Assembly (NCBI GenBank): GCA_910584845.1
Contig: CAJUDH010000035.1
Span: forward strand, 1-12,298
Length of the DNA: 12,298 nt
Direction of reading: 5' to 3'
Source of the DNA: an uncultured Lachnospiraceae bacterium
Lineage (GTDB): Bacteria > Bacillota > Clostridia > Lachnospirales > Lachnospiraceae
Shown: one piece after another, positions 1 through 7,805 of the stretch
Numbering within the stretch: position 1 is the stretch's first letter
Layout of the letters: each line of letters starts with the position of its first letter
The notes under the pieces: model-generated
Told to the model about the DNA's origin: nothing
The model's input: only the letters and a program-made list of their open reading frames with translations
Database searches by the model: none
Program-made: the position numbers and the translations under genes

Positions 1-25
1 ACGGATTTTTAAGGCGGGGATGAAT

Positions 26-70
26 GGATAAAAGGGGCATGTGCCGCGGGGGTGCACGGCACATGCTTTA
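26..70 (-). terminator. Rho-independent terminator after neuC
   Basis: A perfect 10-bp inverted repeat, GCATGTGCCG at 37-46 and CGGCACATGC at 57-66, encloses a 10-base loop. Read on the minus strand, the second arm is followed by CCC and then TTTTAT. An AAA just before the first arm could pair with part of that T run. It starts about 60 bases beyond the neuC stop and is the only strong hairpin of this type near the end of the unit. The U tract is short and interrupted by three C residues, so efficiency is uncertain. Nothing recognisable lies in bases 1-25. Confidence 0.7.
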
Positions 71-129
71 TGTTAAAGGAATATGCAGAAATAACCTTCC
101 ACTTTAATAAAATTATTTCTAGTCGATAC

Positions 130-1284
130 CTAAAAATTAATATCATAAAAAATTTTAGGGATAAAGTTGAAAGAAACAGAATCCTCCAAAAACTGTTTTG
201 TTATAAGATAATATTGATTGCAAGAGTCTTTTTGATAATAAGGGTTCGTGATACTTTCTATTTTATTTTTCAAACACATACGAATCGATTTGCTGATTAA
301 TGGGGCGGAACATGCGACATCCATAACACTGTTTCCCCGTACACGCCCTTTTTGCCGGTCTCCGATATTGATGGTCCTCACTCCTAAGCTTGGGGCTTCT
401 ATAATTCCGGACGATGAATTTCCAATTAAAAACGCGCTATTTTTTACCAGATAATGATAGGCATCTGTATGCAAATTTTCATAATATAAATCTTCTTTAT
501 ATTTTTCCACATATTGTTTTACTGCCTGGCGAATTTCATGGGAATAGGTATCGGCATTAGCACCTAAAAAGACATATCGAATATTCCGGTTATGGTCCAG
601 CGCTTTTAATAATTCCTGAATTTGGTAGAAAGGGTTAATGTTTGAAAGTGTTTCCGGATGAAACAAAACTACAGCATATGATTTGGGCTGTAGATCTTTT
701 ATCATATCCGGAACTTGAGATTCATCAATATCCATGCAGTTTTCTGCACCTAATGCCCCTAAATGATAAACATTTTTTGGATTTTCCCCCAATTGGATGA
801 CCCTATGTCTATATTCTTGTGTTGCAGTAATATGGAACCTGCTCATCTTCGTAATAGAATGGCGGATGAACTCGTCATAATTGGCAAAGGTAGCTTCTCC
901 TCCATGTAGGTGAAGTATGGGGATCTTCTGCATAGAAGCCGCCAGTGCGACAGATAAAATTTCATATCGGTCACCTAACAGGATCAGTAAATCATATTTT
1001 TGAGCTTCAAAGAGGCTGCCAAACTTATCTAAGGCAACGGACATTACATGGAGGATCCCTGCATTGCTGGTAGTATCTATTGGAAGTTCTATTTTAGCCC
1101 CAATTACAAATTTGTCATTTACAATTAAGTCCACCTGATGGCCATATTCCTTGCTTAGCAAAGCGCCCGTTACCAGAATTTCCAGATCTATGTCCTCATC
1201 TTGATTCAGCTTTTCCAGGTAATGCCTTACAATCCCATAATCAGCCCGGGATCCCGTAGCATATGCAATCCTATATTTCCCCAT
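130..1284 (-). CDS. neuC: UDP-GlcNAc 2-epimerase (hydrolysing), NeuC
   Basis: Cytoplasmic enzyme that hydrolyses UDP-GlcNAc with inversion at C2 to give ManNAc and UDP, the first committed step of Neu5Ac synthesis. The 384-residue length is normal for the family. Visible motifs are GSRADYG at 11-17, LGDRYE near 103-108, HGGE at 127-130 with NYDEFIRHSITKMS just after, FHPETLS near 208-214, GNSSSGIIEAPS at 288-299 and GDRQKGRVRG at 308-317. The last two shape the nucleotide site in this GT-B-like fold. These blocks closely resemble E. coli K1 NeuC as I remember it. The related LegG uses a UDP-diNAcBac substrate, but no legionaminic-pathway dehydratase or DegT-type aminotransferase is in view, which favours NeuC. 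The ATG start has GAGG about 10 bases upstream, and the gene begins 17 bases after the neuA stop, suggesting coupled translation. It is the last gene before the terminator. Confidence 0.94.
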   Translation of the reverse strand: MGKYRIAYATGSRADYGIVRHYLEKLNQDEDIDLEILVTGALLSKEYGHQVDLIVNDKFVIGAKIELPIDTTSNAGILHVMSVALDKFGSLFEAQKYDLLILLGDRYEILSVALAASMQKIPILHLHGGEATFANYDEFIRHSITKMSRFHITATQEYRHRVIQLGENPKNVYHLGALGAENCMDIDESQVPDMIKDLQPKSYAVVLFHPETLSNINPFYQIQELLKALDHNRNIRYVFLGANADTYSHEIRQAVKQYVEKYKEDLYYENLHTDAYHYLVKNSAFLIGNSSSGIIEAPSLGVRTINIGDRQKGRVRGNSVMDVACSAPLISKSIRMCLKNKIESITNPYYQKDSCNQYYLITKQFLEDSVSFNFIPKIFYDINF

Positions 1285-1301
1285 CTGTCTGTTTTCCTCA
1301 T

Positions 1302-2000
1302 TTAAATAGTTTTCCTGTTGGCCTTATTTTTACGTCCCATACAGATTTTTGCCAGTTCATAGTCCAATTCTGTATCAATATCAACTGAGTCAAAACGGGA
1401 CATTTTATAGGCCATACTTCTAGATCCAAAGAAATGCCTACGTTCGATGTACGGATTTGGCTTACCTATATATATGGCCCCGTTAGGGCTGAACTCTTTA
1501 TAAGCCTGCCTTTTATAATTTGAAAAATCTGCATCAAAGTATTTAAGGCTGTTGTCATTATCTATAGGCTTAACCAGCATTCCTGCATGTTCGGCCTCCT
1601 TTACTGAGACAAGGAAATCAAACCTGTCAAAATGGCCTTCAAATAAAGCCAAGGCTTCCTTTATGTGTTTTGCATCCCTCATGGGTGAAGTCGGCTGAAG
1701 GAGTACAAAATAGTCGAAAGCTTCCCCTAGCCTTACGATCAAGTCTTTAATAACGGCATAGGTTGAGGCATCATCGTTCGATAAACCCTCGCCCCGATAC
1801 ATAATTTCTGCACCATACATTTGGGCAATGCCCCCATATTCTCCGGAGTCTGTGCTTACAATAACCCGTTGAAAGCTTTGAACCTCTAACGCCGCTTCAA
1901 TGGAATAGGCCATTAACGGCTTTCCCCATAGGTTTATGATATTTTTATCTTTTAACCCTTTTGACCCGGATCTTGCCGGTATGATAGCTATTTTTTTCAT
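1302..2000 (-). CDS. neuA: CMP-sialic acid synthetase, NeuA
   Basis: Activates sialic acid with CTP to CMP-Neu5Ac, the donor for the sialyltransferase. At 232 residues it is a single-domain enzyme without the C-terminal esterase extension found in E. coli and group B Streptococcus NeuA. The N terminus carries the nucleotide-binding signature IPARSGSKGLKDKNI at 7-21, with Arg10 and Lys14 in the phosphate loop. QPTSPMR at 102-108 and SVDIDTELD at 205-213 follow. Asp207 and Asp209 match the two metal-binding aspartates of the family. The ATG start at 2000 has AGAAGGG about eight bases upstream. neuB lies 108 bases upstream, the longest gap within the neu block, while neuC follows after 17 bases. 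The family also includes synthetases for legionaminic and pseudaminic acids, so the exact nonulosonic acid is inferred from the NeuB and NeuC neighbours. Confidence 0.94.
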   Translation of the reverse strand: MKKIAIIPARSGSKGLKDKNIINLWGKPLMAYSIEAALEVQSFQRVIVSTDSGEYGGIAQMYGAEIMYRGEGLSNDDASTYAVIKDLIVRLGEAFDYFVLLQPTSPMRDAKHIKEALALFEGHFDRFDFLVSVKEAEHAGMLVKPIDNDNSLKYFDADFSNYKRQAYKEFSPNGAIYIGKPNPYIERRHFFGSRSMAYKMSRFDSVDIDTELDYELAKICMGRKNKANRKTI

Positions 2001-2108
2001 ATATGTGCCCTTCTGCTAATTGTGTGGATCAAGTGCTTTTCAAAAGGGGCCTATCTTTTATAAAAAAGAAGCCGCCCGCTTTCCATATATCCTTGCTTAA
2101 GGCATCTA
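2001..2108 (-). other. neuB-neuA intergenic leader with weak hairpin and T run
   Basis: This 108-base gap is larger than others in the neu block. Read on the minus strand, it holds a short stem, AAGC (2081-2078) and GCTT (2072-2069), around a five-base G-rich loop. The stem is followed by C and six T residues (2067-2062), then ATAAAAG, which can refold against the T run. The form resembles a weak terminator or attenuator, but a four to five base-pair stem is short. No good -35/-10 pair and no small gene with a ribosome site were found. Confidence 0.25.
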
Positions 2109-3146
2109 CTATGCCTGATTTTCAATCCCTGATAATTCGATTAGCTGATCTGGCTGGAAAGCCTTTTCTGCCACTCTTCCCAGGACTTGGTGCCATTGCA
2201 TAGGGCTGATGCCATTTCCCGGCCTTTTACAGGTAAGGTTTTCAAGGGTGAAAGTTTCGCCTTCTGCAATTGCCTTTTTCGCAACGATTGATTTCCGGGC
2301 AACAATTTTGTTCTTCCGTTCCGAATCCGTGACCATTTTTTCTCCGTTTCCCATCATGGCTTCTAGCTGCCGGATGCCCGTTACAAGGGCTTTTAATTCT
2401 TTTGGCGTGGCAGATGCCCTGTGGTCTGGTCCAGGCATATCTTTGTCTAAAGTAAAATGTTTTTCAACCAAAGAAACGCCGAGGGCAGCGGCCCCTATCG
2501 ATGCAACATACCCTACGGAGTGGTCTGAGAATCCAATTTGGAATTCCGGGAAATGCTTTTTAAGTTTATTGATAGCAAGCAGGTTTACATCCTTGTCCGG
2601 CGTAGGGTATTCGGTATTACAATGGAGAATTGTAATATCTTTGGGTTTCATTCCGCCTTTTGTCAATAGGTTAATGCAAGTTTCGATTTCCTCTATTGTA
2701 GCCATTCCTGTTGACAGGATGATTTTCTTGCCTGGACAGCAAAGGGAGGCGATCCTCTCAAGGTATGGCAAATTGGTTATTTCTCCAGATGGGATTTTCC
2801 ACAAATTTTGACCTGTGGATTCCAAAAAATCAATGGATCCGGAATCAAAAGGTGTGGAAAAAACACCAAGGCCCAGAGAAGCCGCATATTCCTTAAGTTC
2901 CAGAAAATCTTCCTGTGGCAGTTCCAGCTTTGCGGTCATTTCCAGCTGTGTATCTTCCGTTCCTGTAGACTTTTTTTGATATTCTGCTTTAGGTGCGTAT
3001 ATAGAGATTAAATCCTCTGCCTTAAATGTTTGAAATTTCACGGCGTCAACACCGCAATTTTTTGCTTCCAAAACCATCTTCCTGGCAATCATTTTATCAC
3101 CATTATGATTACAGCCGATTTCAGCTACAATATACGTTCTCCCCAT
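2109..3146 (-). CDS. neuB: N-acetylneuraminate synthase, NeuB
   Basis: Condenses ManNAc with phosphoenolpyruvate to form Neu5Ac. The 345 residues comprise a TIM-barrel catalytic domain (about 1-270) and a C-terminal SAF/antifreeze-like domain (about 285-341). Visible motifs are AEIGCNHNG at 8-16, VKFQTFK at 36-42, KIPSGE at 117-122, STGMAT at 145-150, HCNTEYPTP at 175-183, SDHS at 207-210, EKHFTLDK at 228-235 and GPDH at 239-242. His209 and His230 have the same 21-residue spacing as the Mn-binding histidines 215 and 236 of the meningococcal enzyme. Arg308 in KRPGNGISP is the SAF-domain arginine that reaches into the partner subunit's active site. The ATG start has GGAGGG about nine bases upstream. 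It lies 27 bases after the neuD stop. Local GC is high: 33 of 60 bases at 2461-2520 by hand count. Identification is firm; sugar specificity follows from the adjacent NeuC. Confidence 0.96.
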   Translation of the reverse strand: MGRTYIVAEIGCNHNGDKMIARKMVLEAKNCGVDAVKFQTFKAEDLISIYAPKAEYQKKSTGTEDTQLEMTAKLELPQEDFLELKEYAASLGLGVFSTPFDSGSIDFLESTGQNLWKIPSGEITNLPYLERIASLCCPGKKIILSTGMATIEEIETCINLLTKGGMKPKDITILHCNTEYPTPDKDVNLLAINKLKKHFPEFQIGFSDHSVGYVASIGAAALGVSLVEKHFTLDKDMPGPDHRASATPKELKALVTGIRQLEAMMGNGEKMVTDSERKNKIVARKSIVAKKAIAEGETFTLENLTCKRPGNGISPMQWHQVLGRVAEKAFQPDQLIELSGIENQA

Positions 3147-3173
3147 ATGCCTTATCCCTCCCCTTAATGATTC

Positions 3174-3806
3174 CTACCCTAACATAGCCCCTTCTTTGAT
3201 AACCTGTGCAGGGACACCTACTGCCGTAACGCCGCTTCCGATATTTTTCGTTACCACCGAACCTGCGCCGATAGTGGACCAATTGCCAATGGAAATTTGG
3301 CCGATTGTAACCGAACAACTGCCAATAAAACTTCCTTCTCCAATTTTAACGTCCCCATTAACCACAGAATTTGTAGAAAGGTTCACATGGTCGGAAACAG
3401 TGCAGCCATGCTCTACTAAAGATTTTGTATTTATTATACAGTTATTGCCAACCGTGGCATTGCTATTAATGATAGCCATCTTCCCGACAAAACATCCGTT
3501 TCCGATCTTGGCCTGTGGCGATACGATTGCCGACTTATCGACAACATTGATTACCCTATAGTTGTTTTTTTCCAGCCTGTCATACCAGGCTTTCCTCCTT
3601 TGGTTATTTCCAATGGATATAAAATATACATACCGCTCAGGATGCCCCAATCCATTCAAACCTCTTGCCAATATAGGGTATCCCAAATGCAGGGGGTTGT
3701 CCGAAAATTCATCTAGGAAGCCTGAAATCTCATAATTATATATATCCACGGAATCTAAAACGGACTTCGCATATCCTCCGGCGCCTATAATAATCAGTTT
3801 TTCCAT
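3174..3806 (-). CDS. neuD: NeuD-family left-handed beta-helix acyltransferase
   Basis: Predicted acetyl-CoA-dependent O-acetyltransferase acting on sialic acid or a precursor. The 210 residues match the NeuD/PglD family. The N-terminal Rossmann-like part begins with IIIGAGGYAKSV at 5-16. From about residue 92 the hexapeptide repeats of a left-handed beta helix run to about 185, including IGNGCFVGK, VGNNCI, IGEGSFIGS and ISIGNWSTIGAGSVV. The chain ends with the usual GVPAQVI at 197-203. His133, in VEHG, aligns with the catalytic base of PglD. The ATG at 3806 has only a weak, purine-rich ribosome site (GGAAAG, more than ten bases upstream). It heads the neuDBAC block, starting 74 bases after the fusion gene, and precedes neuB by 27 bases. 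Whether it acetylates Neu5Ac or has another role, as proposed for E. coli NeuD, cannot be read from sequence. Confidence 0.88.
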   Translation of the reverse strand: MEKLIIIGAGGYAKSVLDSVDIYNYEISGFLDEFSDNPLHLGYPILARGLNGLGHPERYVYFISIGNNQRRKAWYDRLEKNNYRVINVVDKSAIVSPQAKIGNGCFVGKMAIINSNATVGNNCIINTKSLVEHGCTVSDHVNLSTNSVVNGDVKIGEGSFIGSCSVTIGQISIGNWSTIGAGSVVTKNIGSGVTAVGVPAQVIKEGAMLG

Positions 3807-3843
3807 TATGTTTTCTTACTTTCCGTTTCTTGTATTATATTTA

Positions 3844-3869
3844 GGTTATTTAGGAAAAACCTATAAACC
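3844..3869 (-). other. Imperfect intercistronic hairpin before neuD
   Basis: In the 74-base gap between the fusion gene and neuD, GGTTATTTAGG (3844-3854) and CCTATAAACC (3860-3869) form an imperfect stem around AAAAA. The stem has one bulge and one mismatch. On the minus strand it is not followed by a T run, so it does not look like a terminator. It could stabilise or mark a processing point in the mRNA, or be chance in AT-rich DNA. Confidence 0.3.
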
Positions 3870-3880
3870 GTCTTCTGTTT

Positions 3881-5224
3881 TTACATTAGCGAATACACAG
3901 AACCGTTATAAAATTTATCTAACACTTTTCCAAATGTTTCGGATACTTTTCTTTCCACATACGTATTATTCCTCCCCGTATTTATGGATTTCAAAAAGGC
4001 AACCAGTTCATACCGGATCCCTTCTCCATCCAATTGATAAAAATATCTCTTATTATGTGTCGGATCCTCATATCGGATTTCAAAATAATCGGTATTCCAC
4101 CAAGGGGCGGGAACATAAATATACCCTTCTGTCCCCGAAATAATTAATTCCCCTTCGGATTTTACCCCCCTTCCTACTTTAACCGAAGCAACCGCCTTTT
4201 TATATACAAAATCCATCTTTGTAAAAAGGTCATATTTACAGGCTTTATCATGGAAGAAACTTGCCAGCCTTACTTTTTCATAATCTGTTCCAAGAAGCTG
4301 GAATACCGGGAGCATCCCCGTGGGTCCCCATGCACATATGCTGTTCCAGGCACCAGACGATTCCGGGTCATTCAAATCTACATTCCGCATACTTGTGCAT
4401 GTGCTGTCAACGGACACAATCCGGCCTATTTTACCGCTTTTTAATAACAATAAAAGCCGGTTATATGCCATACCATATGCAGTCTTGATCGCATCCATAA
4501 GGATCAGGCCCTGTCTGTCTGCTATCTTGTATAACTCCCTGATTTCTTGTTTCCTTAGTGCTATGGGGGATTCACAAAGGACATGCTTCCCGTGTTCCAA
4601 GGCCTTTTTTACCTGTGTATAATGTTCAGAAGGATGTGATATGATATAGAAAGCGTCACTCATTTCCATCAGCTCTTCCAGTGTGTTTGTAGCCGGCGCA
4701 GCATTAAATATCCCGTGTAATAATTGTTTATTTGATGTACATACCCCGGAAACTTCTGCACCATTTACAAATTTACACTCCTTATAATATTTTTCCAGGA
4801 TTTGAGGTTCATTGCCCCCCACCAGCCCGATTCTGACTTTTCTGCTTTCGGCGCGGAGCTCTGTGCTTGAAATCCCATGTGTCCTATCCAGATACACTAC
4901 TCTACAGTACTCCCGAAGGTAATCGAATTTCCCTGCCCAGTCCGAACCGACCGTAAAAATATCAATATCATACCGTTTAAGGTCATCTATTTTCTGGCCC
5001 TCGTATTCCTCGATTATGACCTGGTCTGCTAAGCCGGTAGCTTTAACAGCCTCAATGCGTTCGGTTAATGACTGCTGTACATTGATCTTTCCCCGGGCTT
5101 TATCAAAATCATCTGAAGTCACCCCTACGATTAAAAAATCCCCAAGGGCTTTTGCCCGTTCTAAAAGGTGTATATGGCCATAATGGAGCATATCGTAGGT
5201 TCCGTATGTAATAACTTTTGTCAT
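3881..5224 (-). CDS. TagD-like cytidylyltransferase fused to Gfo/Idh/MocA-like oxidoreductase
   Basis: Two-domain cytoplasmic protein of 447 residues. Residues 1-128 are a whole glycerol-3-phosphate cytidylyltransferase (TagD/GCT) domain: YGTYD at 7-11, HYGH at 14-17 (the HxGH CTP-binding motif) and RTHGISST at 114-121 (the RTxGISTT signature). This part should make a CDP-alcohol from CTP and a phosphorylated alcohol, by family precedent sn-glycerol 3-phosphate. Residues 129-447 look like an NAD(P)-dependent Gfo/Idh/MocA oxidoreductase: a Rossmann strand and glycine turn, IGLVGGN, at 132-138, then HVLCESPIAL at 214-223. That block is where the family has its EKP motif, so Ser219 replaces the usual lysine. 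The later segment around 299-311 (WGPTGM onward) has no clear Asp/His catalytic pair. The ATG at 5224 is chosen over a GTG at 5236 because GGAGGG sits five bases upstream of the ATG. The aminotransferase ends 45 bases upstream. Domain identities are firm; the substrate and any redox activity are not. Confidence 0.85.
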   Translation of the reverse strand: MTKVITYGTYDMLHYGHIHLLERAKALGDFLIVGVTSDDFDKARGKINVQQSLTERIEAVKATGLADQVIIEEYEGQKIDDLKRYDIDIFTVGSDWAGKFDYLREYCRVVYLDRTHGISSTELRAESRKVRIGLVGGNEPQILEKYYKECKFVNGAEVSGVCTSNKQLLHGIFNAAPATNTLEELMEMSDAFYIISHPSEHYTQVKKALEHGKHVLCESPIALRKQEIRELYKIADRQGLILMDAIKTAYGMAYNRLLLLLKSGKIGRIVSVDSTCTSMRNVDLNDPESSGAWNSICAWGPTGMLPVFQLLGTDYEKVRLASFFHDKACKYDLFTKMDFVYKKAVASVKVGRGVKSEGELIISGTEGYIYVPAPWWNTDYFEIRYEDPTHNKRYFYQLDGEGIRYELVAFLKSINTGRNNTYVERKVSETFGKVLDKFYNGSVYSLM

Positions 5225-5269
5225 TATGCCCTCCACACAAACATGCCTTCTCTTCTAAATTTTCCAATA

Positions 5270-6331
5270 CTAAGCCTGGTCCAATTCCAAAAAAACAGTC
5301 AAAAATGGTTCCATCGCCTTTTTAGAACCGACAGAAATCCTAAGATATTCTTTTAGTAAGGGGTCACCATAAGAATGGACAAGGATTTTCTTTTCTGCCT
5401 GGAGTTTTTTTGATAGAATTGTTGCGTCAGATTGTGGTTTAACGAGAATAAAATTACCGTTACAATCCCGGCATTGGTATCCATGATCCCTTAAACAGGT
5501 AAGTATATAATGTTTGCCCTCCACTTCCTCTTGAATCAAATGGGTTATAATATCCGGGCGGCCGAGGATCTTTTCTCCAAACAATAAAGCGATCGAATTT
5601 ACGTCAAAAGTTAATTTGATGTTTTTTATATACTGGATGATTTGGGGGTTACTTATGATTACACCCAACCGGCAGGCAGCCAAAGAAAATAATTTGGAAA
5701 AAGTCCTGAGGATAACCACATTTTGTTCCGACAATGTATAGCCAATAAATGTTTTTTCATAAAAATAATGATAGGCTTCGTCTATAATAACCAGGGCCCC
5801 GACATCTTTTGCCTTTTTAATAACTTTATTTAGTTCATCCTCCGTATACACATTACCAATAGGGTTGTTGGGATTGAGTAAGACAATAATATCGGTATTG
5901 TAACTAATTGTAGAAATAATTTTATCCATATTAACCGTAAGGTTATCTTCATACCTGACAGGAATATGCTTTAATCCAAGGATAGAACAATTAACCCCAT
6001 ACATTTCAAAGGTAGGGGAAACGGTAACAACTTCTTTTCCAGGTTCACAGAACGTTTCCAATAAATATCGGATTGCCATATCAGACCCGTTAGTTGCTAC
6101 AACGTTTTCATAATTTACGCCAATGTAATCCGCATATTGATTGATAAACTTATCTGGTTCCGGGTAAGTAGAAAGAAATTCGGGTGTAATTTCCCGCAGG
6201 ACTGAATTTACAAAATCTTCTGGTAGGCCTTCTGGATTTTCATTCATATCATAACGATTATATCCATACCGCCCCTGCATAGGAAAAATGCGTTTCGTGT
6301 TTTTGACATTTTTATTTACATAATAATTCAT
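5270..6331 (-). CDS. PLP-dependent class I/II aminotransferase (HisC/CobD-like)
   Basis: Fold-type I PLP enzyme of 353 residues, about the normal size for HisC- or CobD-like proteins. NPNNPIG at 153-159 and DEAYHYF at 184-190 frame the cofactor ring. TFSKLF at 210-215 carries the Schiff-base Lys213. Arg221 in CRLG contacts the PLP phosphate, and Arg331 in LRISVG is the usual carboxylate-binding arginine. The ATG at 6331 is preferred to a GTG at 6349, because GGAGAAAGGGG overlaps that GTG and lies directly upstream of the ATG. Operon context does not suggest histidine synthesis. It sits between wzx (64-base gap) and the cytidylyltransferase fusion (45-base gap). Similar PLP enzymes in the Campylobacter jejuni capsule locus (Cj1436 and Cj1437, as I recall) make ethanolamine phosphate from phosphoserine and serinol phosphate from dihydroxyacetone phosphate. 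An equivalent role here, supplying the alcohol to be CDP-activated, is an inference. Confidence 0.85.
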   Translation of the reverse strand: MNYYVNKNVKNTKRIFPMQGRYGYNRYDMNENPEGLPEDFVNSVLREITPEFLSTYPEPDKFINQYADYIGVNYENVVATNGSDMAIRYLLETFCEPGKEVVTVSPTFEMYGVNCSILGLKHIPVRYEDNLTVNMDKIISTISYNTDIIVLLNPNNPIGNVYTEDELNKVIKKAKDVGALVIIDEAYHYFYEKTFIGYTLSEQNVVILRTFSKLFSLAACRLGVIISNPQIIQYIKNIKLTFDVNSIALLFGEKILGRPDIITHLIQEEVEGKHYILTCLRDHGYQCRDCNGNFILVKPQSDATILSKKLQAEKKILVHSYGDPLLKEYLRISVGSKKAMEPFLTVFLELDQA

Positions 6332-6395
6332 AAGATCCCCTTTCTCCACATTTGTGAATTTTTATTACTTTTGTTATTTAAATTTTGAATGGTTG

Positions 6396-7805
6396 TCAAT
6401 AGTCGCCTTCCTTTCGCAATAAACGTTTGATTTTATCCTTTTTTGCGAAAAATAAAAAGGTAATGCTTAATACTACGGACAAAAATATAATATATCTGAT
6501 TAAAATATGGCTGTATAATAATAGAATCAGTGGCTGCTCTAAAATCGAAGCCAATATCATAAAAAATACAATCTTATCATTATAAATATTTTTATATCCA
6601 ATAATCCGAACAAAGGAATAATGAACCAGAAATAAAATAATATAGCCAATTAACGTTGTGTATGCAGCTATCCAATATCCGTAAATAGGCAAAAGAATAA
6701 AATTTAAACCTATATTTACACTGGCAGCAATAGCGGTCCCCATAGCAATTGCCCACGTCTTTCTTGAATATTGTTCAATATTTACATAAAGGCAGTAGGC
6801 AAACTGCAATACTGCGCTAACTAAAAGGGGGATAATAATAGATTTACTATTTGAATATTGAGGCCCACCCAGGATCCATAGTAGTTCTGGGCCAATAAGC
6901 ATTACGAGTTGAACTGACAAGAAAAAGATGAGGCAATAAGGGTATGTTATTTTGTTAATATCTTTTTCTTCATTGTTTTCTAATTTATCAAATATCCACG
7001 GGCTAACGGCATTATTTAAAGATGTCAAAAAGAGGGTTGCGATGCTCATACAATTGCATGCAATTGTATAAGTTGCAGTAAATTCATTTCCACATAAATT
7101 GGTAATCATGATCCTGTCAGATGCACTTAATATATAATTAGCCAAAAGGTGAGGGACAAATGGCCATGAATATAGAAGAGCGTATTTACAGTAACTTAGG
7201 CGGAAACACCTCCCTTTTATTATAAAATAACCATAAATTATAATATTTAAAAAGATAAGTGGGAACAGGTAGCCAATCACACGTCCTTTCAACTTATCTT
7301 CCATGAATAAAACAAGCAGTACAGAAACGGCAGTAGTCAGAAAAGTGGATGTGATCCCCACGGCAACATTCGCCTTATACTGATACAAAACAGTTTGTTT
7401 TATTTGGAAAACTTCCAAAGCGGGTTGGACTAATAAATAAGAGAACATTAAATGGATATAAAACCTGTCTACGGAAAATATCTTTTCAAATATTGGAAGG
7501 TTAAGATATATGAAAAAGTAAAAGCCAGCCGTAATAATGGTTCCAAATAATAAGATGGATGAACAATATGCGTCCAGTTGTTGCGGATAATCTAATCTGG
7601 CCCTGTTGACAGAAGCATATAAGTTAAAAGAAACAATCACCATTAATAAATGGAGCCATGTTGTGTAATTGCTATAATCGCCAAACTGGCTTTTATCCAT
7701 TAATCGGGCAAATATAGGTACAGTGAGAAAAACCATTCCTTTTATCATGAAATTACTAATGGTGTACCATATGCCTGAGAAAACCACTTTATTAGCCGAT
7801 TTCAT
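6396..7805 (-). CDS. wzx: Wzx-type oligosaccharide flippase (MOP superfamily)
   Basis: Integral membrane protein of 469 residues, predicted to move the undecaprenyl-linked repeat unit across the cytoplasmic membrane. The N terminus is typical of polysaccharide transporters: a first amphipathic helix (KVVFSGIWYTISNF), then a segment with PIFARLMDKSQFGDYSNY near 30-47, matching the usual P-x-x-aR-x-lg-x-x-x-fG-x-y pattern. Hydrophobic segments recur along the whole chain, consistent with 12 to 14 transmembrane helices, and the tail is short and basic (KKDKIKRLLRK). The start overlaps the wzy stop by four bases (ATGA), a sign of coupled translation. It is AT-rich relative to the neu genes. Wzx proteins are very divergent, so the repeat unit it carries cannot be read from sequence. 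Confidence 0.88.
   Translation of the reverse strand: MKSANKVVFSGIWYTISNFMIKGMVFLTVPIFARLMDKSQFGDYSNYTTWLHLLMVIVSFNLYASVNRARLDYPQQLDAYCSSILLFGTIITAGFYFFIYLNLPIFEKIFSVDRFYIHLMFSYLLVQPALEVFQIKQTVLYQYKANVAVGITSTFLTTAVSVLLVLFMEDKLKGRVIGYLFPLIFLNIIIYGYFIIKGRCFRLSYCKYALLYSWPFVPHLLANYILSASDRIMITNLCGNEFTATYTIACNCMSIATLFLTSLNNAVSPWIFDKLENNEEKDINKITYPYCLIFFLSVQLVMLIGPELLWILGGPQYSNSKSIIIPLLVSAVLQFAYCLYVNIEQYSRKTWAIAMGTAIAASVNIGLNFILLPIYGYWIAAYTTLIGYIILFLVHYSFVRIIGYKNIYNDKIVFFMILASILEQPLILLLYSHILIRYIIFLSVVLSITFLFFAKKDKIKRLLRKEGDY

Noticed and set aside
2209..2811. Long plus-strand open frame of 200 codons
   Set aside because: It lies entirely opposite neuB, whose motifs are unmistakable. It has no family resemblance, and its length fits chance in the higher-GC antisense strand.
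3196..3561. Plus-strand open frame opposite neuD
   Set aside because: It is a shadow of the hexapeptide-repeat gene on the other strand, with no recognisable domain.
130..3806. Legionaminic or pseudaminic acid pathway instead of Neu5Ac
   Set aside because: No LegB/PseB dehydratase, DegT-type aminotransferase or PseG is present. NeuB and NeuC motifs match the Neu5Ac enzymes, although genes outside the window could change this.
5225..5236. Upstream GTG start for the cytidylyltransferase fusion
   Set aside because: The GTG overlaps the ribosome site GGAGGG, which is well placed for the ATG at 5224. TagD proteins also begin just before the VITYGTYD strand.
5270..6331. Histidinol-phosphate aminotransferase for histidine synthesis (hisC)
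   Set aside because: The fold matches, but no other histidine gene is present and the operon is devoted to glycan synthesis, so a general aminotransferase name is safer.
6332..6349. Upstream GTG start for the aminotransferase
   Set aside because: The GTG adjoins GGAGAAAGGGG, the ribosome site for the ATG at 6331, so the six extra residues are probably untranslated.
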